Source: Acanthosepion esculentum
Lineage: Eukaryota > Mollusca > Cephalopoda > Sepiida > Sepiidae
Assembly: GCA_964036315.1 (NCBI GenBank)
Contig: OZ038496.1
Coordinates: forward strand, 13,604,622 to 13,668,621
DNA: 64,000 nucleotides
Direction: 5' to 3'
Part shown: positions 52,641 to 63,180 of the stretch, piece after piece
Layout of the letters: each line of letters opens with the position of its first letter
Numbering within the stretch: the stretch's first letter is position 1
Program-made: the position numbers and the translations under genes
Notes under the pieces: model-generated
Database searches by the model: none
Told to the model about the DNA's origin: nothing
What the model saw: only the letters and a program-made list of their open reading frames with translations

Positions 52641-54465
52641 TGATAGGAAGTTATTAGTAACACAATATGTTTTTATAAATATTGTAAAATTTTAAAATGA
52701 AATGAATATTGCATATGCAGTTTCAAGTTCTTAAGGAAAGTTAAATTAATGGCCCTTTAGTCCCCCTCCACGTGAGTAAGAGTTGACTTTTTAAATAATA
52801 AGAAATATATTTCACAGGCGGGGGAGGCATGAGGGTTTTAAAGATGCTTAGGTGAGGCATGGTCAATAAAAAGGTTGGGAACTACTGACATAGACTAATA
52901 GCCAGCCACGTCTAAAGAACCTATTATTATTGTTATTTAACCCATAGAGAGGTGGTAGATGCTTCTAGACCTTAAGGGTCACGAACCTGGCCGGAATTCG
53001 TATTCGACTTTCCGATTTATCGTCTCGAGCTGCTCGCTATCGCACTTTCTCCGCATTTAAATCGTATCTCCGTAAAAATGACTTAGAACGTCAGGTATTT
53101 GCCGCAGACATTACGGAACGCCTTGACCTGCTGCCTTCGCTCGGTTTTCACATGTGTACGTGTGTCGGTGCGAATATGTGTCAGCGTGTGCCTTCGAAAA
53201 ATTCTTCAACGGTAATTTTGCACATTTCAGGAATTTTCCCTCCCCTGTGTTATTTGATTGCTATCCAATGATGGAACATCTCGCAGTTCCTGCCCCCCTC
53301 CCCTTCCCTGGCAACTGCCACAATTACCACCGTCAATAATCTGGGTCTTGTTCCATCACCCACTTTCCCAATGTTCTTCAATAGTTCTGTCTCTAGTCTT
53401 CTTTATCACCACCCTCCATGTTTTCCTCCCCATCTTCTTACCTTCGCCGGTTGTTATTCCACTGTGGGACAAGCTGTGTAATATCAGACACAAATATTCA
53501 TTGTCTTGTGTAGTTTGGGATGAAATGCAATTCATTTCTGACAAAGCAGTAGTTACACAACAATGTCGATATTCATAGAGACTTTCACCATTCACTTGTC
53601 TCATTCACATATTTTCAACCTTTTCTTCGTTCCTTTCCCAATGTCTGTAGTATGACAAACCCAGTGCAAACACACTTTTGTCTCAACCCTGTTTCTATCA
53701 TCAAGTAAGTTTCACATTTGTATCCCCAAACTCGTGTGAAAAGGTTTCTTTTTTTTTCTTTTTTTTAATTAAAAAAAAAAAAAATCAACTTTGGGCAAAT
53801 CACAAAAATGTTATATTATTTATATCTCTAGATATTTCCCATTACGACTATATATTGTCAGTAACGCTTGCCTTAATTCCGAATGACAATTTTCTTCATT
53901 TACAAGACATTTATTTCTAAAAGAAATATTTGCAATTTAATAAAACCATAAAGCATTTCTATAGTAAAATACAAGGATCTTTTCTGTTACTTCACCCCAA
54001 ATAATGTAAAGTTATCGCAAATATTAATTCACCCCAAGAATTTATAAATTTTAAATTAGTTTCTTTTTTGATTAAATTTTTGACATTTTTTTGAAATTAT
54101 AAATTTTAATTCAAAGTTTGTATTTTATTAAATTTTTGGCACGGGTTAGGGCAGGGGATCTGCTTTCGGCTTGTTTATCGGGGTTTGCATCACATGTAGA
54201 AACAGCGCACTCGAATCGTCCTCATTTGGAGGCGATCGCAAAAGTCAACTCAAACGGAGTACAATGGAAAGAGCTTGCTCTGGGAGAATTTGGTGTGAAT
54301 TCTTTTTTTTATTTTGTTGTGAATTAACAGAAAAGATCCAAATATCATTAAAAAAACAATACATACAAAATAGCCATATTCTGTCTTTAACGCAAAGCTT
54401 AATTCTGAAAATTAACTCTCAATATTAGCTTATTTGTAATAAATATCTATAGTTAAACTAGAAAA
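52641..54465. other. Unassigned intergenic sequence
   Basis: No gene accepted. 52935-53040 resembles the body of the 5S-headed SINE in minus orientation (ACCCATAGAGAGGTGG, AAGGGT, GAACCTGGCCGGAATTCGTA). Long frames at 53258-53604 (both strands) have no recognisable motif. Confidence 0.4.
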
Positions 54466-54469
54466 AAAC

Positions 54470-54895
54470 TATATATATTGTTTATACGTTATTTTTATAG
54501 ATACAAATATTTAAGTAAATGCCCCGTTAAAACAGTACTAACAACATTTGCCGGCCTGAATGTCCGAGAAATTTCATAGAAAATATGTGCCCTCCGACAG
54601 GAAACGAACCTGTATCCTACACGAAACCGTCATATAGCCTGACGTGCTATACTATTTAGCCACAGAGGAAGCGCCCGGTTAGCAAGGTCGCATTACTGCT
54701 TTTAAACTACAAATTTCCCAGGCTATATGACGTTACCGTGTAGAATACAGGTTTGATTCCTGACGGAGGGCACATATTTTCTATGAAATTTCTCGGATAT
54801 TCAGGCCGGCAAATGTTGTTAGTACTGTTTTAACGGTGCATTTACTTAAATATTTGTATCTATAAAAATAACGTATAAACAATATATATATTAAA
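54470..54895. repeat. Two tRNA-headed SINEs in head-to-head inverted orientation
   Basis: 54470-54680 (minus) and 54715-54895 (plus) mirror each other: TGTTTATACGTTATTTTTAT, AAATATTTAAGTAAATG, CAGTACTAACAACATTTGCC + GGCCTGAAT, GAGAAATTTCATAGAAAATA, and the B-box words CAGGTTCGTTTCCTGTCGG / CAGGTTTGATTCCTGACGG. The minus copy keeps an A-box-like GTGGCTAAATAGTATAGCAC. Confidence 0.9.
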
Positions 54896-54920
54896 ATAAT
54901 TGTCGGACTTAATCCATTTC

Positions 54921-54922
<2 letters not shown>

Positions 54923-54978
<56 letters not shown>
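54923..54978. repeat. (AT)n microsatellite
   Basis: Pure AT run of about 55 bp directly after the inverted SINE pair. Confidence 0.97.
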
Positions 54979-54983
<5 letters not shown>

Positions 54984-55019
54984 AAGAGGTTATAGTGGTT
55001 TCAACGAGAGAAAAGTGTG

Positions 55020-55308
55020 TATATTAAAAAGAAGAGAGGTACCGCAAACGTTTTTGGTTGTAATGTGAACTTTTAAAAAAAAAATTATGCTTTATTTTTC
55101 ATAATTTTACTACACGGGTTTCTGGTCTCGCGACCGTCTTCAGGTAAAGGGTGAAGATTTCCACATATTATTAACAAAATTAATTTTTTTCTTTATGTTT
55201 TTCAATGTTAAATATTCTCGATACGAGACATTCTCTATTTTTGTTTTTTTTTTTAAAATCCACATTACAACCAAAAACGTTTGCGGTACCTCTCTTCTTT
55301 TTAATATA
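55020..55308. mobile_element. MITE with perfect 48-bp terminal inverted repeats
   Basis: The left end TATATTAAAAAGAAGAGAGG + TACCGCAAACGTTTTTGGTT + GTAATGTG is exactly the reverse complement of 55261-55308. The 289-bp element has no ORF. Inside, 55118-55143 on minus gives CTGAAGA-C-GGTC-GCGA-GACC-A-GAAAC, a hammerhead-like core with a GNRA tetraloop. Flanking TA-rich DNA hides the target duplication. Confidence 0.9.
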
Positions 55309-55334
55309 TAGATATAGATATAGATATAGATATT

Positions 55335-55625
55335 ATAATCATTTCACTCTAAGCAAGGCTGCAAGAGGTTAATGAGTATTTGTTAGAGAATGTGATAAAA
55401 ATTACTATGACGGGCAGGGGACAATAAAAGAGAAAGAATTAAGAAGATGGAAGATAGCGCCTGACATTCTATTTACATTTTTGAAGATCAAAGTTGACTG
55501 GGAAGCAAAATGCCGGAAGAGAGTTCCACAAGCAAGAAGTGCGAGAGAAGAAACTGTTAGAATAGAACTTACGGTTACATCTAGCCATTTCAACTGTAAA
55601 ATGATGAGACGTTCCAGCCAATCTT
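55335..55625 (-). pseudogene. LINE family J, 3' end
   Basis: AATCATTTCACTCTAAGCAA, GGGGACAATAAAAGAGAAAG, TTTTTGAAGATCAAAGTTGA and GAACTTACGGTTACATCTAG in the family order. It ends abruptly at 55625 where a family R LINE begins in the opposite direction. Confidence 0.82.
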
Positions 55626-55631
55626 GTACTG

Positions 55632-55855
55632 CGCTGATGAAGAAGAGACTTGAAGCAACAGAACTGTGGCTCTACAGAAGGATGCTGAGAATTTTATGGA
55701 CAGAGAGAGTAGGCAACGCAGAAGACTTAAAGAAAATGGCAGCAAAAAGAACACTTATGCTGAGGTACAGGAAGAGATATCTGAAATTTCTTGGACATAT
55801 AATGAGGAGGGAGGGCTTGGAAAATTTAACCCACGCGAGCAGGGCCGGATTATCC
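55632..55855 (+). pseudogene. LINE family R, C-terminal fragment
   Basis: MKKRLEATELWLYRRMLRIL, ERVGNAEDLKKMAAKRTLML and KFLGHIMRREGLENLTHA, an undamaged frame. It stops at an AGCAGGGCCGGATTATCC junction with dispersed repeat F. Confidence 0.87.
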
Positions 55856-56332
55856 TTTAAGCTAAAGTAGACTGCAGCCTAAGTCCCCTCAAGCTTTTAT
55901 AAAGCAATGAATTTAATTTTCTAGATAACTTCTTTAGATTTATTCTAGATGACATAATTTCTAAATAGTTTCATAAACTGAAATTATATCAATGACAAAC
56001 TCATATTTATTTAATTAAAATATTTGACATATTTGTAAACAAAATTAATTCTCAGTTTAAAAAATCTTGCAAAAATAAAATATATATTTCTGAAACGTTA
56101 TTTAAGAAAATACTATTAGTAAATGAAGAAAATTGTCGTTCGCAATTAAGTCAAGCGTTACTGACAATGAATAGTCGTAATGGAAACAAAGCAAGGAAAA
56201 TAATATTTTAGTTTATGTCATTGTGTTTCAAGTAGATAACATGTTTGATTTTAGTTCAGAATGTTTACATCTTAGAAATTTTTATAAAGCAATAATTTTA
56301 ATTTTCTAGATGATATAATTTCTAAATAGTTT
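55856..56332. repeat. Dispersed repeat F with internal duplication
   Basis: TTTATAAAGCAAT.A.TTTAATTTTCTAGAT followed by GA.ATAATTTCTAAATAGT occurs at 55897-55970 and 56281-56330. Words TTAATTCTC.G.TTTAAAAATCTTGCAAAAA and TATATTTCTGA.ACGTTATTTAAG at 56043 recur at 58607. No coding. Confidence 0.75.
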
Positions 56333-56797
56333 TGTCGGAGTTAGCTCTTCCTCAGTTCCTTAATCCTTCAACAGGGGTCTCTCTCCCCTGGCTATAAATA
56401 CCGGCTGACCTCGATCTCACTTTTCCACTAAGGCCTTGGGCCGCCACCTCGCGCGGAGGTGAGGTAAATCTCTCTTTTCAACCAACACCAATACGTGACC
56501 TCTCACCGATATAGCGTTTTCCAAATTCTGGGAACACGCTAAGAACAATACACGTACGTACGAACACTCACAACACACCCACATAATTTCTCCATACAAA
56601 CTCTATGTAACTGTCCATGTCGTTGTTTAACTCGTTATTAATATATATTTGTTTACATATATATATCGGTCTTGTTTGTTTTCTTTGTCTTCTTTGGACT
56701 TAATTAAAGTTCAACATTCTCATGTAGCTGGACCGGCTAGCAGGAAATTTTAACCTTCTGATATCTCTTCATATCTTCATCCCCACGGTCCACTACA
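56333..56797. mobile_element. Solo LTR, 465 bp, with 4-bp target duplication
   Basis: Begins TGTCGGAGTTAGCTC and ends GTCCACTACA (TG...CA), flanked by GTTT at 56329-56332 and 56798-56801. The uninterrupted target, TTTCTAAATAGTTTCATAAA, exists at 55958. A TATA-like CTATAAATACC lies about 60 bp from the left end, which suggests plus-strand transcription. The last 60 bp share CCTTCTGATATCTCTT with 44478. Confidence 0.88.
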
Positions 56798-56801
56798 GTT
56801 T

Positions 56802-57335
56802 CATAAATTGAAATGATATCATTATAACAAACTCCTATATATTTTGTTTTATTGAATAAAACAATTGACGAAGTGGAAATAGTCTAATTGACTCAATTCG
56901 ACACGTACACCTTGAGCCTCATTGCATAATCGGAACACCAATTGTAATTAGGTTGAATACAATTGCTTACTGAAGCCAGCCTAAGCACAAAAAATAGGCA
57001 AGGTTATCTTATTTTTAAGCCATTCGTTAAGTTTTCTTTGAATTCATTCTTCAACACTGTAATTATCAGCTTTGTATGTGAATGTATTAATTAATTTTTT
57101 AGTCAACTGTTTTATTCAACGTACTTGTCATCCTTCAGGACTGTGTGCCCGGTAAATGGTAGTCAACCTCGAGTTGAACTTTGGCGGGTAAGATTGTGAT
57201 GCGCCAACCGAAGGTTAGCTTGCTCTAAAAATAATGATAGGCACTACAATAGGATGTTAAAAAGTTCTCTAATATTCCAAGAAGTCCTTCTTCCAAAAAT
57301 CTAATGTTTGCTTTTTGGTTTGAAGAATTTGGCAC
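56802..57335. repeat. Dispersed repeat F (continued) and related sequence
   Basis: Continues the interrupted copy (CATAAATTGAAATGATATCA). 56940-57170 resembles 45190-45420. No gene. Confidence 0.55.
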
Positions 57336-57339
57336 TCAC

Positions 57340-57910
57340 ACGCCATATTGAAAGCAAGAGGGACAGAGGGGAACGTTGATTAATTGATTCGTTTTTTACG
57401 GCTTATCAACCCTATGCAGGTTATTTAAAACCAAAATATATTTTTACATTGTAAGATTTTTTTGACATAATAATGGTTTAGTGATACATATCTTACTAAT
57501 TAACCCATAGCTGGAGGAAGAAGAGGTGAATTCATACCTTTCCCAAGGGTATTTCCGCGTTAGTGAATAGAACGAAACCCGCAGGAATTGGAACTCGGCT
57601 CTCTGATTAACAATTCCAAGCCATTACATCACTCGCACATTCAAGTTTACATCACCTGGTATTCCCAAGCGGTCACCCATCTAAATACTGACCAGGATCG
57701 ACGTTGTTTAACTTCGGTGATCGTACGGGAACCGGTTTTCGGCGTGATGTGGCCGTGCGCCTAGAGAGAAACAGAGTAACCTACCGAAAAAGTTTTGGGC
57801 AGAACAGGGAGTGGAAGTGCTTAGTAGAAAGATTACTAAGATCTACAAAAGATATGAAGTAGTGGAGACCCACGATCACCCACGTCATGTAGTGGCAGAA
57901 GAAAACTTAT
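57340..57910 (+). pseudogene. LINE family R C-terminal fragment split by a SINE
   Basis: The left part gives CHIESKRDRGE-like sequence up to 57374. The right part resumes at 57763 with RVTYRKSFGQNREW, LLRSTKDMK and the end of the family. The interrupting SINE (57375-57762) is flanked by AGAGGGGAAC and AGAGAGAAAC. Confidence 0.8.
57375..57762 (-). repeat. 5S-headed composite SINE, most complete copy
   Basis: Plus-strand 57650-57760 is a clear antisense 5S rRNA derivative: TGGTATTCCCAAGCGGTCAC, CCATCTAAATACTGACCAGG, GTTTAACTTCGGTGATCG and ATGTGGCCGTGCGCC. Then, going left, come the tRNA-like part (GGAATTGGAACTCGGCTCTC), the AACCCATAGCTGGAGG block, and the tail TTATCAACCCTATGCAGGTT + ATTTAAAACC. 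It is inserted in a LINE with an imperfect 10-bp duplication (8 of 10). Confidence 0.92.
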
Positions 57911-57939
57911 GTAAACTGACACTAGAATAAAGCGTGAAG

Positions 57940-58050
57940 GATAATAAAAACAAAAAAGGCTAAGAGCTACAAAGGACAGGAAGTTGTGGAGAGTTACGAC
58001 CGCCTACGTCCTGAAGGGACACGGCACAAAAGAAGAAGGTTATTGGGTCA
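57940..58050 (+). pseudogene. LINE family R terminal fragment
   Basis: Frames give ATKDRKLWR-like sequence and AYVLKGHGTKEEG, the family's last residues, a second terminus 100 bp after the previous one. Confidence 0.75.
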
Positions 58051-58477
58051 GATTTTATTTTGAGAAGTGAGTCAAGCCGATAAGTTTTCAGCACCTACAT
58101 ACACGCATCTAGCTTTTACCTGGGTTTTACAAGAGTGCCGGTGGAAAACAGGAAACTACTTATAGCTCCGTAATGAGCTTAGCTTAGTCTGGCACAAGGC
58201 TCCGAGTATAGAGCCCCGCGTTTGTTAACTTAGCCTGTAACAGAACCAAAAAGACAATAAGAAGATTGTGTGGCGCCACTTTTCCAAACACGAAGAAAGC
58301 TTGAAAAACCAGCCATCAAAAGTTTCCTTTCTACCCGAGTTCAAAGACCGATACCAATACACACCCCCTCAACCGCTAGAGTGTAAATTGTAAAGGTTCG
58401 TAAGCATTTAAAACATCTTCCTTATCGTAAATTGTACCGAAAGCAAGTTGAAAAATAATCTTTTTTGCTTGTAATAA

Positions 58478-58562
58478 TTTCACCCCAAGCAAGGCGATAA
58501 TGCCACTTAGACGCAAGGAGCTACTGAGAGTGAAAGAGAATAAGAAAAATTTCAGTAAAAAT
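58478..58562 (-). repeat. LINE family J 3' tail
   Basis: AATTTCACCCCAAGCAAGGC, GATAATGCCACTTAGACGCA and AGGAGCTACTGAGAGTGAAA: tail only. Confidence 0.85.
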
Positions 58563-60240
58563 CGATAAAAACGGCCATTTTGACACATTTGTTAATTAAT
58601 AAGTTAATTCTCGGTTTTAAAAATCTTGCAAAAACAAAATATATATTTCTGAGACGTTATTTAAGGAAAATTAGTAAATTTAAAGTTAAATTAATCTAAT
58701 TTGAAACAAATATTACTTATTTATAGCATAAAATGTTATATACAAGCATTTTTTAACCATGGGGTCTTGTTTTTCTGAAGTGTGAATCAATTTATTGACG
58801 GCCGAATGACAACCGAATGTGTTTATAGTTAAATATGGTGGAGCAGACTATAAAGTTTATATTAGGGTTTTTTCCTTAAAACCCGTGACCTTTTAATGAT
58901 AATGTAAGTATTGTACATCCATACTTAGAAATTCTGAACGTATATATACATAAAAAACAAATCGAAATTCTTTTAAAAATATTCTGGCTCATCAGATTGT
59001 AATACGCTTTACAATATATGATTAGTAATTATAGTTTTACTTAATAACAATATTTCCTGAGAGTTATCACGTTTAAACTGAATTTTAAAAGATTTAAAAA
59101 CTTTATAAATTATTCAATTTAAAATTGTAAAAAAAAGTGAAAACAAATCTTGTAAAAATTCATTTTTTATCGAAATTTTTTTTCTTCAGACAATAGTCTT
59201 TAACATATATAATTCATAAAAGCAATTAAAATTTCTCTAATTAAATAATGTCTTAGTTTTATTGCGTTTTTTTATTCTTCGATTCAGAACAGATTTTCGG
59301 TAAGATGGGGTCCGATTTTGCAAAAAAAAAAAAAAAATCGCTGATTTAAATTCTTCAAAGAATTCTGTTTTTAACTAATATAGTCTCTAAAAATTATCAC
59401 GTTGAATTTCTCAAGATTTCATAAAATTAAGTAATGAGCTGAAATACATGTAAAAAAATATTTATAAAGATATATATATATATATATATATAAAGATTTT
59501 CTAATAAAAAAATTAAAAAATAATTCATTCATTTTAAATAAGTTCTGAAAATTTCATTGAAATCCGACAATTGATTTTTGCAAGAATTTCGATATTAATG
59601 TATTTGTCACCGAACCCCCCACCCCCCAAAAAACGTTAAAATTTGCTATGCTAAAAGTTAGTACAACCGCTGACGCAAAAAAAACAAGTTTTTTCATAAA
59701 AATTTTGAATGTTCTAAAAAGGAGTCAAATTTTAATTAAATATTAAAAAAATACTATGATCCTTCCACTTAATAATTACAGAAAGATTTTGACGATAAAA
59801 TTGTTTTTATTACGTTTGGAGTATGTTTTCATTACGGTATGCTGGTTTTTAGCGCTTTCGTGGATGTACCCACTTTAGAAGGAATCGGAGACCCAATTCT
59901 ATACAGGAAATAAGAGATAAGTCTGTATACTTGCTCAAAAGACCGTGAAGGAGTGTGAACTGGACGTCAGACGAACCTATTTACTCTCATAACTCCAGCT
60001 TCCTTTTTCGATGTTCAACTGTTTATTGTTGTTTAATATTGTTCGGTATTCAACGAATTCAGCAACATAAAAATGTTCCTGGCACTAACGATGTTCAAAA
60101 GCTTTGAGCTTTGAATACAAATGGTTGTTTTTCCACCTATTAACATGAAGCTTAAAGTAAGACAAGTTTCAGATTAGTTTAAAACGTAAGCATATTTTAA
60201 GCATGAAGCGAAGCTGAAATTTTTTTTAACGTGTTCTATA
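58563..60240. other. AT-rich intergenic sequence
   Basis: 58600-58690 repeats part of element F. The rest is A/T-rich with no gene or classified repeat; a short (TA)n occurs at 59471-59492. Confidence 0.45.
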
Positions 60241-60244
60241 CCAC

Positions 60245-60425
60245 AAATCCTTGGAGAAAGATGGGATCCGCCATGTTAAAATGCCCAAACGCCGCATGAT
60301 GAGCACATCAAGAAATCATTCGTAGAGATCTAGGCTCTGTCACACAACCGAGACAAATGGAGGAGAATGGTAGACAACTCAACATGTCGGCGCCTTCCGG
60401 CGTTCAGGGCGAAAGAAGAAGGTGC
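60245..60425 (+). pseudogene. LINE C-terminal fragment (third endonuclease-RT type)
   Basis: Broken frames read HTTEMEENGRQLNM-like sequence: the segment ATGGAGGAGAATGGTAGACA + ACTCAACATGTCGGCGCCTT matches the terminal R.RW.RMVDN block of LINE proteins as I remember it. Weak on its own. Confidence 0.45.
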
Positions 60426-60449
60426 GACAAATGTGAACACGCAGTGGAT

Positions 60450-60660
60450 TAATGAATAGCTACTCGGAATTAGGAATCGGAGAGCAGAGTTCGAATTCCA
60501 GTCGGGTATATTACATTCACTTACGTGCCAATACCATTGGAAAAGTTATGAATCCATCTCTTCTCCCCCAGCTATGGGTAAATAGCAGGACAGACTGGGT
60601 CCTATAACCTTGAGTGGTAACCGGTCTAGGAGAAGGAAAAACTCTGAATTCAAAACCAGC
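60450..60660 (+). repeat. SINE, tRNA-like part and body
   Basis: GGAGAGCAGAGTTCGAATTC (B box), ATTCACTTACGTGCCAATAC, GAAAAGTTATGAATCCATCT, CCCCCAGCTATGGGTAAATA, then GGACAGACTGGGTCC and GGTCTAGGAGAAGGAAAAAC. Same body as the 5S-headed family, without the 5S head. Confidence 0.82.
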
Positions 60661-60849
60661 ATGATTGATTCAAAAATCCACCTCTCATGTCGCTTTGAAG
60701 AAAAGAACTACACCCACTCCGACCTACGACAAAAAATAATGGATTCCTTGGGCTTAATACAATGGTTCGAACACGGCATATAGCCGTGGACCTATCTGAT
60801 TTCAAACCATTCGCCCATGCGTGTATCACCTACGGCCCTTTTTTTACGA

Positions 60850-61335
60850 CGTCGTCGGCTTTATCTAGTATCCAAGAAGTTAATTTCTTCTTTACTGCCT
60901 TTATGATGATGGCAACGTACAGATTCAGGGCTAAAAGATTCCAGTTTCACCAAAATCTGCCCCCGTCATCCATTCCTTGTCGCCGTTTGGCTCTGCAGGT
61001 TCTTTTGTTCTCTACTGAATGTAGGTATTTGTGTTCACTAGAAATATCCGTGAAAGTTACAAAGATTTCGGCTTTGGAATTTTCTAACGAGCCATAATTC
61101 TTTATTTAAGGATTGAAACCGTTTCCTGTGATTCGTCGTCGTCGTCGTCGTCGTCAGCTTTATTTCGTATTCAAGAATTTAATTTCTTTTTTTTGCTGAT
61201 CGCTTCCTTTATGATGACGGTGTTTATGACTAAATTCGCCGCCAACGTGCAGATTCAGGACTAGAATCTTCCAGTTTCACTAAAAACCTGCTCCCCTCAA
61301 CCATTCCCTACCGCCGTTTTGGCGAGTTGGTTGGT
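60850..61335. repeat. Diverged direct duplication, about 300 bp apart
   Basis: 60855-61010 and 61153-61320 share GTCGTC.GCTTTAT, CAAGAA.TTAATTTCTT, CCTTTATGATGA, AACGT.CAGATTCAGG, TTCCAGTTTCAC and AACC.CTGC-CCC...CC.CCGTTTTGG. A pure GTC run at 61134-61158 separates them. Confidence 0.75.
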
Positions 61336-61890
61336 TGGTGGGGAATGAAAATTTGATTAGAAAAAACTGCCGATGACGTGAATTTGTTTAAGGTTGACCT
61401 CAACTTACCAGGAAGTAACCCACACACTTGATTTCATGATTTTCCTCTGCGGCACAGAAATATGGAGAATCCAGTTATGAAACTGCTACCGACTGCTGCT
61501 GACTGTTTTATAATTTCGTGTGACGCCTTCTGTAGTATGTCCGTCATGCGTAGCCCTCGTCATTCGCTGGTTCAACTGTTGAGATTTGTTGTAACCGTCA
61601 TCCGCTTGTTCCACCGTTGGGTCTTTGGGATTGTTGGCATTTAGTCTGGGATCTCGTCAACGACCTTGCCGCCACCGACGATACCAGAAATATATCGTTA
61701 CCGTATTATGGAAACGAAAAATAACAATAAAATAACAATAAAATTACACATGTAACATCCCTTTCAGATATTACTCTAAAGAAAGACCGTATAGCTGTGA
61801 TCACCCGCGATCACTTAATGTTACGGCTAAAATAACTGAAATTTCTAATTCTCATTAAATTCTCATTTTGCTTGGCGAATATGGTCACCT
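61336..61890. other. Unassigned intergenic sequence
   Basis: A 60-codon plus frame at 61462 has no recognisable motif. No RNA or transposon identified. Confidence 0.35.
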
Positions 61891-61894
61891 ACAG

Positions 61895-62030
61895 ACTGCT
61901 AAAGGTTTTAACGAGAGAGAACGATAAAAGAACAGGAATTAATTAGACAAAAGATAACGTTGACATTGCATTAAAATTTTTGAAGATCAAAGTTGACTAG
62001 AAGGCAAGAATCCGTCGTCTGCTTCCCTCT
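61895..62030 (-). repeat. LINE family J internal tail fragment
   Basis: AACGAGAGAGAACGATAAAA, AACAGGAATTAATTAGAC, TTGACATTGCATTAAAATTT and TTTGAAGATCAAAGTTGACT in family order; both ends are lost. Confidence 0.75.
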
Positions 62031-62116
62031 TTACTCTTGTGTCATGCGGTAAATACATTTTCTTACTACAAGTTTCCTAGTTCTATTTACACACTCTGAT
62101 TAAATTCATTCATATT

Positions 62117-62150
62117 TTTCTTCTTTCTTTCTTTCTTTCTTTCATTCTTT

Positions 62151-62192
<42 letters not shown>

Positions 62193-62230
62193 CACACACA
62201 CACACACGTACAGCACACGCGCGTGCGTGC
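62117..62230. repeat. (TTTC)n, (CT)n and (CA)n tract
   Basis: Consecutive simple repeats: TTTC to about 62147, CT to 62189, CA to 62207, then GCGTGC-type alternation. Confidence 0.95.
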
Positions 62231-62794
62231 GTGTTTAGAAAAGAGAAAGAAAAGAGAGAACAGGCAGATGACGAGCCCCATAAATACGCATCAAACTTCA
62301 TATCCGGAATCTTCTCCCTAGAGAGTTGGGAGGGAGGACATTAATTATGGGAATTCGAGAAAAGATAAGCGAGTATCCACCGTGTAGAATGACGGTAAGT
62401 AGCCATGCCTTGCAGACCAATTCGTGTAGTACTGGATTCTTACGTCACTTAAAAAAAAAAAAAAACGAAAAAATGCCACCATAAGAAATATATTATTTAT
62501 TTATATATTTCTGGGGTGAATGAATAAATAAATATTACTTTAGTGAGTCCCTTTACTTTGTGTCGGTGACTCGTGTCTGACTAATGTACAAAAAAAAACA
62601 TTCGTACTACAGACGCCAAAAAATAGCTGCTGGTTTAAAGAAATTACCAAAAATTCGGAATTATCCGATTTCTTTGAAATTTTCAGTATTTATTCATTAA
62701 ATAAATGGCCTTTATATTGAATCCATTTTTTAGTTTTCAGTTTTGTGGAAGTATTTTTTTAGTTAAGTTAGCCAGTTTCCTTAACTCACCGCTA

Positions 62795-62820
62795 AGACAC
62801 ACACACAGACACACACACAG

Positions 62821-62850
<30 letters not shown>
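62795..62850. repeat. (CA)n microsatellite with CAGACA interruptions
   Basis: ACACACACAGACACACACAC pattern passing into pure CA directly before the MITE at 62861. Confidence 0.95.
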
Positions 62851-62854
<4 letters not shown>

Positions 62855-62860
62855 TACATA

Positions 62861-63027
62861 CAGTGTAACCCGGATATAAGAGAGTTGTCGGGACCGGAAA
62901 AGAAGTCTCTTATATCCGGGTTTGGTCTATTTTGTTTTATTAACACAGGCTCTAATTTGGAACCAGAGAAAATCGCTATTATCCGGGTTTCTCTTATATC
63001 CGGGTTTCTTATATCCGGGTTACACTG
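62861..63027. mobile_element. Pogo/Tigger-like MITE with TA target duplication
   Basis: Left CAGTGTAACCCGGATATAAG + AGA and right (inverse) CAGTGTAACCCGGATATAAG form the termini of a 167-bp element flanked by TA on both sides. CAGTG-type ends with TA duplication are typical of the Tc1/mariner-pogo superfamily. The motif TATCCGGGTTTCTT is repeated three more times inside, near the right end. No transposase. Confidence 0.92.
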
Positions 63028-63029
63028 TA

Positions 63030-63180
63030 TATATACATATATATGACACACACATATATATATATATGACATAGATATATATATAAGACAGATATATATA
63101 CATATATATAAGACATATAAATATATATGTATAAGACATATATATATATTTATGTCTTAATCTTAAGACATATATATAAG
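63030..63180. repeat. TATA/AAGACATA-rich simple repeat
   Basis: TATATATAAGACATA words repeated about seven times, with CATATATATGACA variants. Confidence 0.9.

Noticed and set aside
57650..57760. A possible 5S rRNA gene on the minus strand.
   Set aside because: Diverged from 5S and continuous with a tRNA-like body and SINE tail, flanked by a target duplication: part of a SINE.
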